Assembly (NCBI RefSeq): GCF_003574835.2
Contig: NZ_CP063196.1
Span: 3,224,001 to 3,288,000, forward strand
DNA from: Thermobifida halotolerans
Lineage (GTDB): Bacteria; Actinomycetota; Actinomycetes; Streptosporangiales; Streptosporangiaceae
Direction: 5' to 3'
Length of the DNA stretch: 64,000 nucleotides
A program made the translations under genes and the position numbers. The stretch's first letter is position 1. Each line of letters opens with the position of its first letter. Below the pieces are notes generated by a model, which saw only the letters and a program-made list of their open reading frames with translations, made no database searches and was not told the DNA's origin. Below are positions 53,661 to 64,000 of the stretch, one piece after another.

Positions 53661-54647
53661 ATGGGTTTCTCCCTTGTCGAAGAGCTTCCCAAGCTCCTGT
53701 GGATGGTGATCGGTGTCGCGGCCTTCCTCGCCGTCATCGGTGCTCTGCTGTTCCTCGTGGACGCCGGTGCCAGGAAGAGCAGGGTCGAGTGGTGGCAGGC
53801 CACGCTCTTCCTCGCCCCCGCACTGATCCTGCTGTTCCTGGGTCTGGTCTACCCGGTGTTCCGCACCACCCTGCTGTCCTTCATGGACGGCCAGGGCGGC
53901 AACTGGGTGGGCCTGGACAACTACGTGCGGATGTTCACGCAGCCCGAACTTCTGACCGTACTGCGCAACACCCTGCTGTGGGTGCTGTTCGGGCCGGTGC
54001 TGGCCACCGCCGTCGGACTGCTCTACGCGCTCCTGGTCGACCGCCGGCGGTTCGAGTCGGTGGCCAAGTCGCTGGTCTTCATGCCGATGGCGATCTCGTT
54101 CGTCGGCGCCAGCATCATCTGGAAGTTCATCTACGCCTACCGCCCCGCCGAAGCCGAGCAGATCGGCCTGCTCAACCAGATCATCGTGTGGTTCGGCGGC
54201 GAACCACGGCTGTGGCTGCTGGAGACGCCGCTCAACACGCTGCTGCTGATCGTGGTGCTGATCTGGGTGCAGGCCGGGTTCGCGATGGTGGTGCTCTCCG
54301 CGGCCATCAAGGCGATCCCCGACGACATCATCGAGGCGGCCCGGATCGACGGCACCGGCCTGTGGTCGCACTTCTGGAACATCACGCTGCCCTCGGTGTG
54401 GCCGACGCTGACAGTCGTGCTGATCACCATCTCGGTGCAGACCCTGAAGGTGTTCGACATCGTGCGCACGATGACCGGCGGCCAGTACGAGACCAGCGTC
54501 ATCGCCAACGAGATGTACGCCCAGGCGTTCCGCTACAACGAGTTGGGCATGGGGTCGGCGCTCGCGGTGTTCCTGTTTGTCCTGGTCATCCCGCTGGTCA
54601 TCGTGCAGATGCGCACCAACCGACGTCTGAGGGAGGAGCAGCGATGA
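53661..54647 (+). CDS. Sugar ABC transporter permease 1 (MalF/AglF type)
   Basis: This 328-residue protein has about seven membrane segments, starting with LLWMVIGVAAFLAVIGALLFLV and WWQATLFLAPALILLFLGLVYPV. The EAA loop EAARIDGTGLWSHFWNITLPSVWPTL contacts the ATPase. It pairs with the next gene's product. ATG 53661 has AAAGGAGG. The stop overlaps the next start as ATGA. Confidence 0.94.
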   Translation: MGFSLVEELPKLLWMVIGVAAFLAVIGALLFLVDAGARKSRVEWWQATLFLAPALILLFLGLVYPVFRTTLLSFMDGQGGNWVGLDNYVRMFTQPELLTVLRNTLLWVLFGPVLATAVGLLYALLVDRRRFESVAKSLVFMPMAISFVGASIIWKFIYAYRPAEAEQIGLLNQIIVWFGGEPRLWLLETPLNTLLLIVVLIWVQAGFAMVVLSAAIKAIPDDIIEAARIDGTGLWSHFWNITLPSVWPTLTVVLITISVQTLKVFDIVRTMTGGQYETSVIANEMYAQAFRYNELGMGSALAVFLFVLVIPLVIVQMRTNRRLREEQR

Positions 54648-55690
54648 GCACGACTCCGCAGTCCCCTGCGGCCGAGGAAGAGGAGAGCGGGAGGTCGCGC
54701 AGGACTCCGGCCGTCCCGCTCGGGGCACGCTCCGACAGGCCCGGTCGGCGCTACCGGACCGCGGGCCGCGGGGCCGACTCCCGCGAGTCGGCCGCGGCCC
54801 GGGTGCGCAAGCGCCTGTCCAGCACCTCGGCGAGCGTCATCGCGATCATCATCGCCGCCCTGTGGACCCTGCCCACGGCCGGTCTGTTCCTCTCCTCGTT
54901 CCGCCCGGAACGGGAGTTGACGACCACCGGCTGGTGGACGATGTTCAGCGATCCGCAGTTGACCCTCGCCAACTACCGCGACGTGCTGTTCTCCTCCAGG
55001 GAGGGGCAGCTCGCCAGCTACTTCGTGAACTCGTTCGCCATCACGGTCCCCTCCACGGTGTTCGTGGTGGTCATAGCGGCGCTGGCCGCCTACGCCCTGG
55101 CGTGGGTGAACTTCCCGGGCCGCGACTGGCTGTTCCTGGGCGTGTTCGCCCTGCAGATCGTGCCCCTGCAGATGTCCCTGGTGCCGCTGCTGCGGTTCTT
55201 CTCCCAGGGGGTGAGCGTCGGCGGGGTCCAGGTGCTGCCCGCCTGGGACCTGCCGGGCGCGTTCGCGTTCACCAACGTGTGGGTGGCGCACACGATCTTC
55301 GGTCTGCCGCTGGGCATCTTCCTGCTGCACAACTTCGTGTCGCAACTACCGCACAGCCTCTTCGAGGCCGCGCGGGTGGACGGCGCCGGGCACGGCGTGC
55401 TGTTCCGCCGGGTGGTGCTGCCCCTGATCGTTCCCGCCCTGGTGTCGCTGGCGATCTTCCAGTTCCTGTGGGTGTGGAACGACCTGCTGGTGGCGCTGAT
55501 CTTCGCGGGCGGCGACGTCAACACCGCGCCGTTGACGGTCCGCCTGGCCGAGTTGGCGGGCACCCGGGGCAACGAGTGGCAGCGGCTCACCGCCGGTGCG
55601 TTCGTGTCCATGGTGGTGCCGCTGATCGTGTTCTTCACCCTGCAGCGGTACTTCGTCCGCGGCCTGCTCGCGGGCAGTGTGAAGGGCTGA
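54644..55690 (+). CDS. Sugar ABC transporter permease 2 (MalG/AglG type)
   Basis: This 348-residue protein has a long polar, Arg/Ser-rich cytosolic N-terminus (about 60 residues), then six membrane segments and the EAA loop EAARVDGAGHGVLFRRVVLPLIVPAL. It ends in RYFVRGLLAGSVKG, typical of MalG-like proteins. No ATP-binding subunit gene is nearby; in actinomycetes a shared ATPase such as MsiK usually energises these importers. Confidence 0.94.
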   Translation: MSTTPQSPAAEEEESGRSRRTPAVPLGARSDRPGRRYRTAGRGADSRESAAARVRKRLSSTSASVIAIIIAALWTLPTAGLFLSSFRPERELTTTGWWTMFSDPQLTLANYRDVLFSSREGQLASYFVNSFAITVPSTVFVVVIAALAAYALAWVNFPGRDWLFLGVFALQIVPLQMSLVPLLRFFSQGVSVGGVQVLPAWDLPGAFAFTNVWVAHTIFGLPLGIFLLHNFVSQLPHSLFEAARVDGAGHGVLFRRVVLPLIVPALVSLAIFQFLWVWNDLLVALIFAGGDVNTAPLTVRLAELAGTRGNEWQRLTAGAFVSMVVPLIVFFTLQRYFVRGLLAGSVKG

Positions 55691-55704
55691 GACCGCCCCC
55701 GGAC

Positions 55705-55734
55705 GGCCCCGGTCGGCCACCGCCGGCCGGGGCC
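55705..55734 (+). terminator. Terminator of the sugar importer operon
   Basis: GGCCCCGG/CCGGGGCC stem with further pairing in the loop, 14 bp after the stop. Confidence 0.6.
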
Positions 55735-55893
55735 GCTCCACGCCAGCCTCTGGCGGGAGGCGCCCGGACCCGGTGGTCGGCGCCGCACGGGGTGGCCGGT
55801 GGCGTCGCCGGTCCCCCGCCGGGGATCTCGTGGACGGCTTCCCAGCCGCCCGTGGCGGCGCGCCGCCAACGCGGACCGCTTCCCCCGCAGCGG

Positions 55894-56757
55894 TCAGACG
55901 CGCAGCGCGGCCCGCGCCGTCTCCAGCACCATGGTGCGGTAGGCGGCGCCGAACAGGCACACGTGCACCAGCAACGGATGCAACTGGTGCAGGGGCACCC
56001 GCGCCCGCCAGCCCGCCCCCAGCGGCGCGGTGTCGTTGTAGGCGTCGCGGACCCGGTCCAGGTACGGCAGACCGAACAGCGCCAGCATCGCCAGGTCCGC
56101 CTCCCGGTGGCCGCCGTGCGCCGCCGGGTCGACCACCGTCGCACCGTCGTCCTGCCACATCACGTTGCCGCTCCACAGGTCGCCGTGGATGCGGGCCGGA
56201 GGCTCGGGGTCGCCCGCCAGGTGGTCGAGCGCGTCGACGACCTTCTCCACCAGTCGGACGTCGGCCGGGGTGAGCGCTCCCCTGTCGGCGGCGCGGCGCA
56301 GGTAGGGCAGGATCCGCTGCTCGGCGTAGAACTCCGGCCACGCGGACCGCGGCGTGTTGTCCAGGGGCAGCGGGCCGATGTAGCCGTCCCAGCTCGCCCC
56401 GAAGGCGTCGGCGCCCGCCAGGTGCATGGCGGCGAGCTGGTGTCCGAACCGCTCGGCCGCCTCGGGACCGGGTGGGCGCTCCTCCACCCAGGTCAACGCC
56501 AGGGTGCGGTCGTCCCACCCGGCCACCTCGGGCACCGGGGAGCCGAACGACCGGCCCAGCCAGTCCAGGCCCAGCGCCTCGGCGCGGAACAGTCCGTCCA
56601 TGCCCCGGGCCTCCTCGGGCAGCGCCTTGACGAACAGCGGGGTTCCGTCGGCCAGCTCGGCGCGGTACAGCCGCCACTCGTGGCTGGCGCCCAGCGAGGC
56701 GACGGCGGAGACCTCACGGCCGGTCAGTTCGGCCACCCTGGCGGCGACGGACCCCAC
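55894..56757 (-). CDS. Fructosamine/ketosamine kinase family protein
   Basis: This 287-residue protein has an aminoglycoside-kinase-like fold. It shows the N-terminal LVASLGASHEWRLYRAEL-type strand pair with the ATP-site Lys in PLFVKALPEEA, the catalytic loop RIHGDLWSGNVMW and the metal motif VVDPAAHGGHREADLAML. The family phosphorylates ribulosamines, erythrulosamines or fructosamines on glycated proteins so that the sugar falls off. The GTG at 56757 has AAGGAGG. The LMW phosphatase gene precedes it by 12 bp, an arrangement known from other bacteria. Confidence 0.92.
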   Translation of the reverse strand: MGSVAARVAELTGREVSAVASLGASHEWRLYRAELADGTPLFVKALPEEARGMDGLFRAEALGLDWLGRSFGSPVPEVAGWDDRTLALTWVEERPPGPEAAERFGHQLAAMHLAGADAFGASWDGYIGPLPLDNTPRSAWPEFYAEQRILPYLRRAADRGALTPADVRLVEKVVDALDHLAGDPEPPARIHGDLWSGNVMWQDDGATVVDPAAHGGHREADLAMLALFGLPYLDRVRDAYNDTAPLGAGWRARVPLHQLHPLLVHVCLFGAAYRTMVLETARAALRV

Positions 56758-56769
56758 ACGTCCTCCTTC

Positions 56770-57285
56770 TCAGCGCGAACCGAGCAGCACGGCGAGTTCG
56801 CCGGTGAGCCCCTTGGCCGCGGCCTCGATCATGTTCAGCACGGTGATGAAGCCGTCGTCGCCCCCGTAGTAGGGGTCGGGCACCTCGGGGTTGGGGCCCG
56901 CGTCGGGCGCGAAGGAGCGGAACAGGCGGACGCGCGCCTCGGTCTCCGGATCGGGAGCCAGACGGAGCAGGTCGGCGAGGTTGTCGGTGTCCATGGCCAG
57001 GACCAGGTCGCGCTCGGCGAACCAGTCCGGGGAGAACTGGCGTGCGGCGTGCCCGGTCGGGTAGCCGTACTTGCGCAGGGTGGCCGCGGCTCGTGTGTCC
57101 ATGTCCGCACCGACGTGCCAGTTCCCCGTCCCGGCGCTGTCCACCCGGACCCGGTCGGCGAGTCCGGCGCGTCCGAGATCGGTGGTCAGGATCTTCTCCG
57201 CCATCGGGGAACGGCAGATGTTGCCGAGGCACACCACGCAGACGCGGTAGGGCCCGGAGGGGTCACGGGGTTCGGGCAGGCTCAT
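56770..57285 (-). CDS. Low-molecular-weight protein tyrosine phosphatase family
   Basis: This 171-residue protein has the phosphatase loop CLGNICRSP (Cys 19 nucleophile, Arg 25) and the general-acid motif DPYYGGDD near the C-terminus. Next to a ketosamine kinase gene it may act on sugar phosphates attached to proteins (ribulosamine-5-phosphates) rather than phosphotyrosine. ATG 57285 is preferred; an ATG 21 nt further upstream is possible. Confidence 0.94.
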   Translation of the reverse strand: MSLPEPRDPSGPYRVCVVCLGNICRSPMAEKILTTDLGRAGLADRVRVDSAGTGNWHVGADMDTRAAATLRKYGYPTGHAARQFSPDWFAERDLVLAMDTDNLADLLRLAPDPETEARVRLFRSFAPDAGPNPEVPDPYYGGDDGFITVLNMIEAAAKGLTGELAVLLGSR

Positions 57286-57384
57286 GGGACCAACGGTAGT
57301 CCACAACCCGGCCGTGCGCAGGAGGACCGTTCCGGCGCCGTCGGCGGAACCGTCCCTCTCGCGCGACGCGCGCCCGCCGGGGCC

Positions 57385-57816
<432 letters not shown>

Positions 57817-57844
57817 GCGGACCTCGTTCAATCCCCAAACCTTC

Positions 57845-59513
<1,669 letters not shown>

Positions 59514-59524
<11 letters not shown>

Positions 59525-60743
59525 GAGTGACGAGCAGCATCGCGACGTCGTCCTGGAGCGGCCCGCCGTTGTGCTGTTCGGCTTCGTCCACGAGACGCTC
59601 GGGCAGCTCGGCGATCGGGGTCCCCGAGGTGAGGACGCCTTCGACGATGCGGGCCAGCCCGGTGACACCGAGCCGGTCGGAGCCGTTGCCGTCGTAGGCG
59701 TCGACCAGGCCGTCGGTGTAGAGCATGAGGGTCGCTCCCCGGGGGAAGGAGAAGCTCTCGACCTCCACCTCGACGCCGGGGAACATGCCCAGCGGCGGGC
59801 GGGGGACGGCGTTGACCTCGGTGACCTGCCGGTCGGAGCTGAGGACCAGTGGAGGCGGGTGGCCGAACAGCCGGATGCGCGACTCCTCCGTCCCCTTGTC
59901 GATGCTGACCTGGCACAGCGTGGCGTACATCTCGTCCTGGGCGCGTTCGGAGATCAGGATCTTCTCCAGCGCGGGAAGCAGCCGCTCCTCCGCGACCCCG
60001 CCCATGACCAGGGCGCGCCAGGCGATCCGCAGGTTCACGCCCAGCGCGGCCTCGTCGGGGCCGTGTCCGCTGACGTCGCCCACGATGAGGTGGGTGGTGC
60101 CGTCCTGGTCCACCGCGTCGAAGAAGTCGCCTCCGACCAGGGCGCGCTTGCGGCCGGGCCGGTAGAAGGAGCGGGGCACCATGAGGGAGTCGTCGAGCAG
60201 CAACTGCGGCAGGAGCCCGCGTTCCAGCCGCATGTTCTCCCGGGCGTGCAGCTCGGCCTCGCGCAGTTGGCGCGCGTTCTCGTCGGCGCGTTGGCGCTCC
60301 ACCGAGTAGCGCAGGCTGCGGGCCAGCAGGGAGCCGTCGACCTGCCCCTTGACGAGGTAGTCCTGGGCGCCGGCGGCCACCGCTGCGATGCCCTCGTGCT
60401 CGTCGTCCAGGCCGGTCAGGACGACGACCGCCGCCGAGTCCGCGGAGGTGAGCACCTCGCGCAGCAGGTCCATGCCGCGCGCGTCGGGCAGGTTGAGGTC
60501 CAGCAGCACGCAACCGCGGAACGCCGCCAGGTGCGACCTGGCCTCGGCGAGCGTGGTGACCCAGGTGATCTTCGCGTTCAGTGCGGTGTCTGCGAGGAAT
60601 TCCTCGACGAGGAGCTTGTCCGCGGGGTCGTCCTCGATCAGGAGGATGTCTACTGATTCCACGGCGCCTCGGAGGGGTGCGCTTCTCGTGCCTGGGGGTG
60701 GGGGCACGTTCGGCGACTCGTGCTTGGTCTTCCTGTTGTCCAC
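59514..60743 (-). CDS. Receiver-PP2C (RsbU/SpoIIE-type) phosphatase
   Basis: This 409-residue protein has an N-terminal receiver domain ([29 protein letters not shown] with the phospho-Asp, and YLVKGQ), a short coiled coil and a C-terminal PP2C/SpoIIE phosphatase (LVGGDFFDAV, LIVGDVSGHGPDEA, MLYTDGLVDA, LQDDVAMLLV with metal-binding Asp residues). It probably dephosphorylates an anti-sigma-factor antagonist under control of the adjacent kinase. The GTG at 60743 has GAGG nearby; a GTG at 60662 is a possible shorter start (382 residues). Confidence 0.92.
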
Positions 60744-61230
60744 ATATCGCCTCTACGTCGACTGATTCTTCAGCACCCGGGGACGGATCGTGCGGGGTTC
60801 GGTGTCATGACTCCCCTCCGTCCGGCACCGGCGTGCTGGGCGCCTGACAGGGCGAGCGCACCGGGGGCGCGGTCGTCCAGCCCGGCTCTCTCCCTCCAGG
60901 CTGGTTCGCAGGTAGTCCGTGCCAGTCAAACGATAATGGCCCGGCTCCGCACACCGCCAGCAGTGCAGGCCGGAAGACGTCCGACACCCGGTTCGGGGGC
61001 CACCGGGCTCCGAGCTCATGAGACATCGCGTCGTCTGTCACGACCAGGATACTCGCCGCGCTCCACCCGTGCTGGCGGCGGTGTCCGCGGCTCTGGCCGC
61101 GCGTGGGACGGCGCATTTTTGGTGACGCGCCGTCATAAAGGCATTGCGCTTCCCGGTTTTAAACGACATGATGTCATATCGAATGGCTCGCTCCCCGACC
61201 ACCCCTTCGAGCACCGGAAAGAGTGGCCCC
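60744..61230. other. Intergenic region before heme oxygenase
   Basis: I see no gene in these 487 bp. A hairpin-forming repeat GACGGCGC/GCGCCGTC (61107-61134, 12-nt T-rich loop) and a palindrome GACAT-G-ATGTC (61165-61175) lie just before the heme oxygenase gene. The region is AT-richer at 61110-61200 and likely contains its promoter. Confidence 0.45.
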
Positions 61231-61905
61231 ATGAGCACGGCACAGGAGCACCCCGAATCCCCCACGTTCTCCGAACGGCTCAAGACCGGCACCTGGCAGG
61301 CGCACGGCGCCGCCGAGGCCCACGGCTTCTCCCAGGCCCTGCTCTCGGGTTCGCTACCGCGCGAGGGCTACGTCGACCTGGTCGCCCAGCACCACTTCGT
61401 CTACGTCGCGCTCGAAGAGGTCGCCCAGGCGCTGGCCGACCACCCCGTCGGCGGCGCCGTGCACTTCCCCGAACTCCGGCGAGTGCCCGCACTCGAACGC
61501 GACCTGGCCTTCCTCCTCGGTCCCGACTGGCGCGACGCCGTCGTCCCCCTTCCGGCCACCCGCGCCTACGCCGAACGCATCCGGTGGACCGCCGAGTGGC
61601 CCGCGGGCTTCGTCGCCCACCACTACACCCGCTACCTCGGCGACCTGTCCGGCGGGCAGTTCATCAGGAGGGTCGTCCAGCGGGCCTACGGCCTCGACGA
61701 CGGTTCGGGCCTCGAGTTCTACGTGTTCGACCGGATCGGGAGCCTGCCCCGGTTCAAGAACGGCTACCGCGCCGCCCTCGACGCCCTGGACCTGGACGAG
61801 GACGAACAGCACCGGGCCGTGGAGGAGGCGCGGCTGGCCTACCGGTTCAACAGCGAGATGCTGGCCGACCTCGACCGCTCCCACACCTCCTCCCGCACCC
61901 CCTGA
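61231..61905 (+). CDS. Heme oxygenase (biliverdin-producing)
   Basis: This 224-residue all-helical protein is of the canonical heme oxygenase family. TWQAHGAAEAHGF carries the proximal heme His (residue 25), and TRYLGDLSGGQFIRRV is the distal-helix signature with the GDLSGG glycines. It releases iron, CO and biliverdin from heme. The ATG at 61231 starts family homology; upstream codons lack support. It is followed by a TetR gene on the same strand (58 bp). Confidence 0.94.
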   Translation: MSTAQEHPESPTFSERLKTGTWQAHGAAEAHGFSQALLSGSLPREGYVDLVAQHHFVYVALEEVAQALADHPVGGAVHFPELRRVPALERDLAFLLGPDWRDAVVPLPATRAYAERIRWTAEWPAGFVAHHYTRYLGDLSGGQFIRRVVQRAYGLDDGSGLEFYVFDRIGSLPRFKNGYRAALDALDLDEDEQHRAVEEARLAYRFNSEMLADLDRSHTSSRTP

Positions 61906-61963
61906 TCCCGCGCGACGGGGTCTGCGGGCTGCCGGTGCCGGTGAGACGTGTCACGATAGGGAC

Positions 61964-62593
61964 ATGCCCAAGATCTCGGCCCCGACCATCGCCGCACACC
62001 GCGCACAGGTCCTCGACCGCATCCTGGACGCGGTGGCCGTGCTCACCCGCGACCAGGGGATCGACGAGATCTCCATGACCGACGTGGCGACGGTGTCCGG
62101 GATCACCCGCACCGCCCTGTACAACTACTTCCCCGACAAGCCCGCGCTGCTGCTGGCCTTCACCGAGCGGGTGACCGCCAACTTCGTGCGGCGCTGCCAG
62201 GAGGAGCTTCCCAGGAACGCCTCGGCGGCGCAGCGGCTGGCCGGATTCGTCGGCTTCCAACTGGAGGCCATCGTCGAGCATCCGCACCCGGCGGCGGCCG
62301 AACTCGGCGCGAGTCTGGGCCCGCAGGCCTACCAGAAGCTCGCCGACCACGTCGCGCCGATGCAGCGGCTGCTGGTGGAGATCCTGCACGAGGGGACGGC
62401 GACCGGCGAGTTCGAGCCGGTCCCCGTGGAGCACACCGCCAGACTGCTGCTGGCCCTCATCGGCTCCCAGCGCGTCCCGCTGCTGCGCGGCGAGGTCTCC
62501 CTGGACGAGGCGCGTTCCCTGGTGACCGAGTTCGCGCTCCGGGCGCTGGGAGTGGAACGGAAGGACGCCGCGGCGGTGGCGCGACCCGAATGA
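61964..62593 (+). CDS. TetR-family transcriptional regulator
   Basis: This 209-residue protein has an N-terminal HTH (RILDAVAVLTRDQGIDEISMTDVATVSGITRTALYNYFPDKPALLLAF) and a helical ligand-binding domain. It follows the heme oxygenase gene in the same direction and may control it, possibly through the palindrome at 61165-61175. The effector is unknown. Confidence 0.92.
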   Translation: MPKISAPTIAAHRAQVLDRILDAVAVLTRDQGIDEISMTDVATVSGITRTALYNYFPDKPALLLAFTERVTANFVRRCQEELPRNASAAQRLAGFVGFQLEAIVEHPHPAAAELGASLGPQAYQKLADHVAPMQRLLVEILHEGTATGEFEPVPVEHTARLLLALIGSQRVPLLRGEVSLDEARSLVTEFALRALGVERKDAAAVARPE

Positions 62594-62749
62594 CCGGAAG
62601 CGGTCGGCGGCGTCCCGCCCCGCGCCGCCGTTTGGGACCGCCCCGAATGCGGGGTTGCCGACCGTCCCGGATTGTTCCCGCGCGGCCGGGTGACTGAGAA
62701 TCGACGAGCGCTGGTGCCCGTTCCCCTCCCCCCGAAGGGACCACCGACG

Positions 62750-62980
62750 GTGTCGCTCATCCTGACCGTACTCGGAGCCGTCCTGGTGACGATCGCGATC
62801 ACCAACCGCCTCCCGCGGTGGAACCGCCGCCCCCTCGCCGCCTCCCGCACGCGCGGACACCCGCCACGCCGCCGACTCACCGTCTCCGCCCGGCTCACCG
62901 AGAAGGGCCGCGCCACACTGACCACCCTGGGCGGCAGCATGCTGATCGTGGCGTTCTTCCTCGCCCTGTCGGGTCAGTGA
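62750..62980 (+). CDS. Small membrane protein with two helices (tentative)
   Basis: This 76-residue reading frame from GTG 62750 has a first hydrophobic helix (LILTVLGAVLVTIAIT), an Arg/Pro-rich loop and a second helix (LTTLGGSMLIVAFFLAL). GAAGGGA lies about 10 nt upstream. Its stop overlaps the exonuclease stop on the other strand. No family is recognised. Confidence 0.45.
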   Translation: MSLILTVLGAVLVTIAITNRLPRWNRRPLAASRTRGHPPRRRLTVSARLTEKGRATLTTLGGSMLIVAFFLALSGQ

Positions 62981-63936
62981 GGGCCGCTGAGCCCCGCGGC
63001 GAAGCGCACGCCGCCTCTCGGCCGGGCCAGGACCGCCGCCACCGCCGTGGCCACCGCCGCCGCGGTGAACGCGGCGCCCGCCAGCAGCGCACGGCGCCGC
63101 CGCGACACCGCCCGGGCCCGGGCGACGGCCCGCTCACGTTCCTCCGCACCGAACCGGCCGGCGCACAACCGGGGATCGAGCTCCAGTCTCCGCCACACCC
63201 CGGGCCAGGACCGCAGCTCCCGCACCGGAACGGGACGGGACGCCGGATCGGCCATCCGCGCCGTTCCCGCCGACGACCGCCGCGGCTTGGTCCGCACCCC
63301 GTCCGGCTCCGCGGCCAGGGGCACCGGCTCGGGGCCCACGTAGTTCAGCCGCCCCGGAGCGTTGTGCAGCAGTTCGGCCAGCAGTTGGGCGCAGGCCCGC
63401 GCGTCCCCCAGAGCGGTGTGCTGGCCGGTGGGCCAGTCCCCGCCGAGTGCGTGGCTGGCCCGCGCCAGCGAGTAGCGTTCCAGACTGACCTGGGAGCGCA
63501 GCGTCCGCAGGGTACACAGCCCCGGAAGTCCGGTCGGCAGCCCGGCGGGAACGAACTCACCGGTGAGAAAGGCGTTCTCGAAGTCGAGGTTGTGGCCGAC
63601 CAGGACCGCGCCGGAGAACAGCGACCGCAGTTCCGCGACGAGTTCGGCGGCCCGCGGCGCCCCCACCACGTCTCCGTCGGCGATTCCGTGGAACTCCTGG
63701 CCGGTGACCGCGGTCCGCGGGTCGACGAGCGTGGTGAACTCGCGCGTCACCGTGCCGTCCCCGCGCATGCGTATGACGGCGATCTCGCAGACCCTGGCGC
63801 CCTGCTCCGGACACAGCCCGGTGGTCTCGACGTCGACCACCGCGTACTCCAGGTCACGCGCGCAACGTCCGCTCCGGCGCCGGGTCAGCGCCCCCATCCG
63901 CACGGCCTCGTGGCCCGCGCGCTTCTCGTGCGGCAC
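62974..63936 (-). CDS. DnaQ-like 3'-5' exonuclease with C-terminal membrane helix
   Basis: This 320-residue protein has a DEDDh exonuclease domain: VVDVETTGL (Asp, Glu), GHNLDFENAFL (Asp) and HTALGDARACAQLL (His, Asp). After a basic linker there is a C-terminal membrane helix (ALLAGAAFTAAAVATAVAAVLA), which is unusual for this family and suggests membrane attachment. The GTG at 63936 has GAGGAG 8 nt upstream; an ATG at 63993 would lengthen it by 19 residues of Arg-rich sequence. Confidence 0.88.
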   Translation of the reverse strand: MPHEKRAGHEAVRMGALTRRRSGRCARDLEYAVVDVETTGLCPEQGARVCEIAVIRMRGDGTVTREFTTLVDPRTAVTGQEFHGIADGDVVGAPRAAELVAELRSLFSGAVLVGHNLDFENAFLTGEFVPAGLPTGLPGLCTLRTLRSQVSLERYSLARASHALGGDWPTGQHTALGDARACAQLLAELLHNAPGRLNYVGPEPVPLAAEPDGVRTKPRRSSAGTARMADPASRPVPVRELRSWPGVWRRLELDPRLCAGRFGAEERERAVARARAVSRRRRALLAGAAFTAAAVATAVAAVLARPRGGVRFAAGLSGPH

Positions 63937-64000
63937 GTATCCGTCTCCTCGCCTCGTCCTGCGGCCCGTACCGCGTCGTGAGCGGCGGGTCAAGCCCCGA

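Noticed and set aside
52248-55690. Loss of the ATPase gene from the sugar importer operon
   Set aside because: Actinomycete importers of this class usually share one ATPase encoded elsewhere, so absence is normal.

Overview
The window is 64 kb of very high G+C DNA (my reading is about 70 percent or more) with strong G/C bias at third codon positions. GTG and TTG starts are frequent and the gene families are typical of actinomycetes: a conservon operon, Streptomyces-type drug exporters, an ECF41 sigma factor, DUF6230/DUF6114 and a HAIR-type heat-shock operator. It is most likely a chromosomal segment from a filamentous actinomycete. A Nocardiopsaceae-like genus (Thermobifida or Nocardiopsis type) is my guess, but the genus cannot be proven from the sequence. 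I saw no rRNA, CRISPR array, insertion sequence, integrase or phage structural genes.

Layout. 1-3.2 kb: the start of a type II thioesterase gene, then a conservon (sensor-less kinase-like ATPase, roadblock protein, DUF742 protein, small GTPase). 3.8-10.6 kb: HrpA helicase, an F420/FMN split-barrel protein, a DUF2157 membrane protein and a soluble Ser/Thr kinase. 10.7-16.6 kb: two almost identical tRNA-Lys(CTT) genes flank a drug exporter and a two-gene glycan operon, which encodes a GT29 sialyltransferase-like protein and a GT8-TPR-pyruvyltransferase fusion. 17-20.3 kb: a peptidoglycan recycling locus with an amino-sugar kinase divergent from an RpiR regulator and MurQ.

20.3-40 kb: a mixed region. 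It holds two paralogous UvrD-type helicases that begin with a RelE-like domain, an ECF41 sigma factor with its carboxymuconolactone-decarboxylase partner, a catalase, a DUF4132 operon and several large unknown proteins. 40-46.4 kb: a probable MerR regulon of DUF6230/DUF6114 membrane proteins, a cholesterol-oxidase-like GMC flavoenzyme, the MerR regulator, an AurF-like diiron oxygenase and a DUF4873 protein. The two upstream regions around it carry nearly the same palindrome. 46.5-52 kb: a DUF1537 sugar-acid kinase, a Gfo/Idh/MocA oxidoreductase, a frameshifted RelE-type toxin gene, and lon with a HAIR operator for HspR.

52.2-55.7 kb: a sugar ABC importer (lipoprotein and two permeases) without its own ATPase. 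55.9-57.3 kb: a ketosamine kinase with a low-molecular-weight phosphatase, likely protein repair. 57.4-60.7 kb: a three-gene signalling module (REC-PP2C phosphatase, CHASE3-like histidine kinase, Rcp-like response regulator). 61.2-64 kb: heme oxygenase, a TetR regulator, a small membrane protein and a DnaQ-like exonuclease.

Most operon ends and convergent junctions are marked by perfect, GC-rich inverted repeats without a U-tract, which define transcription units clearly. The parts I find most worth following up are the RelE-helicase fusions together with the broken RelE toxin beside lon, the GT29/GT8-pyruvyltransferase operon, and the MerR regulon with its shared operator.
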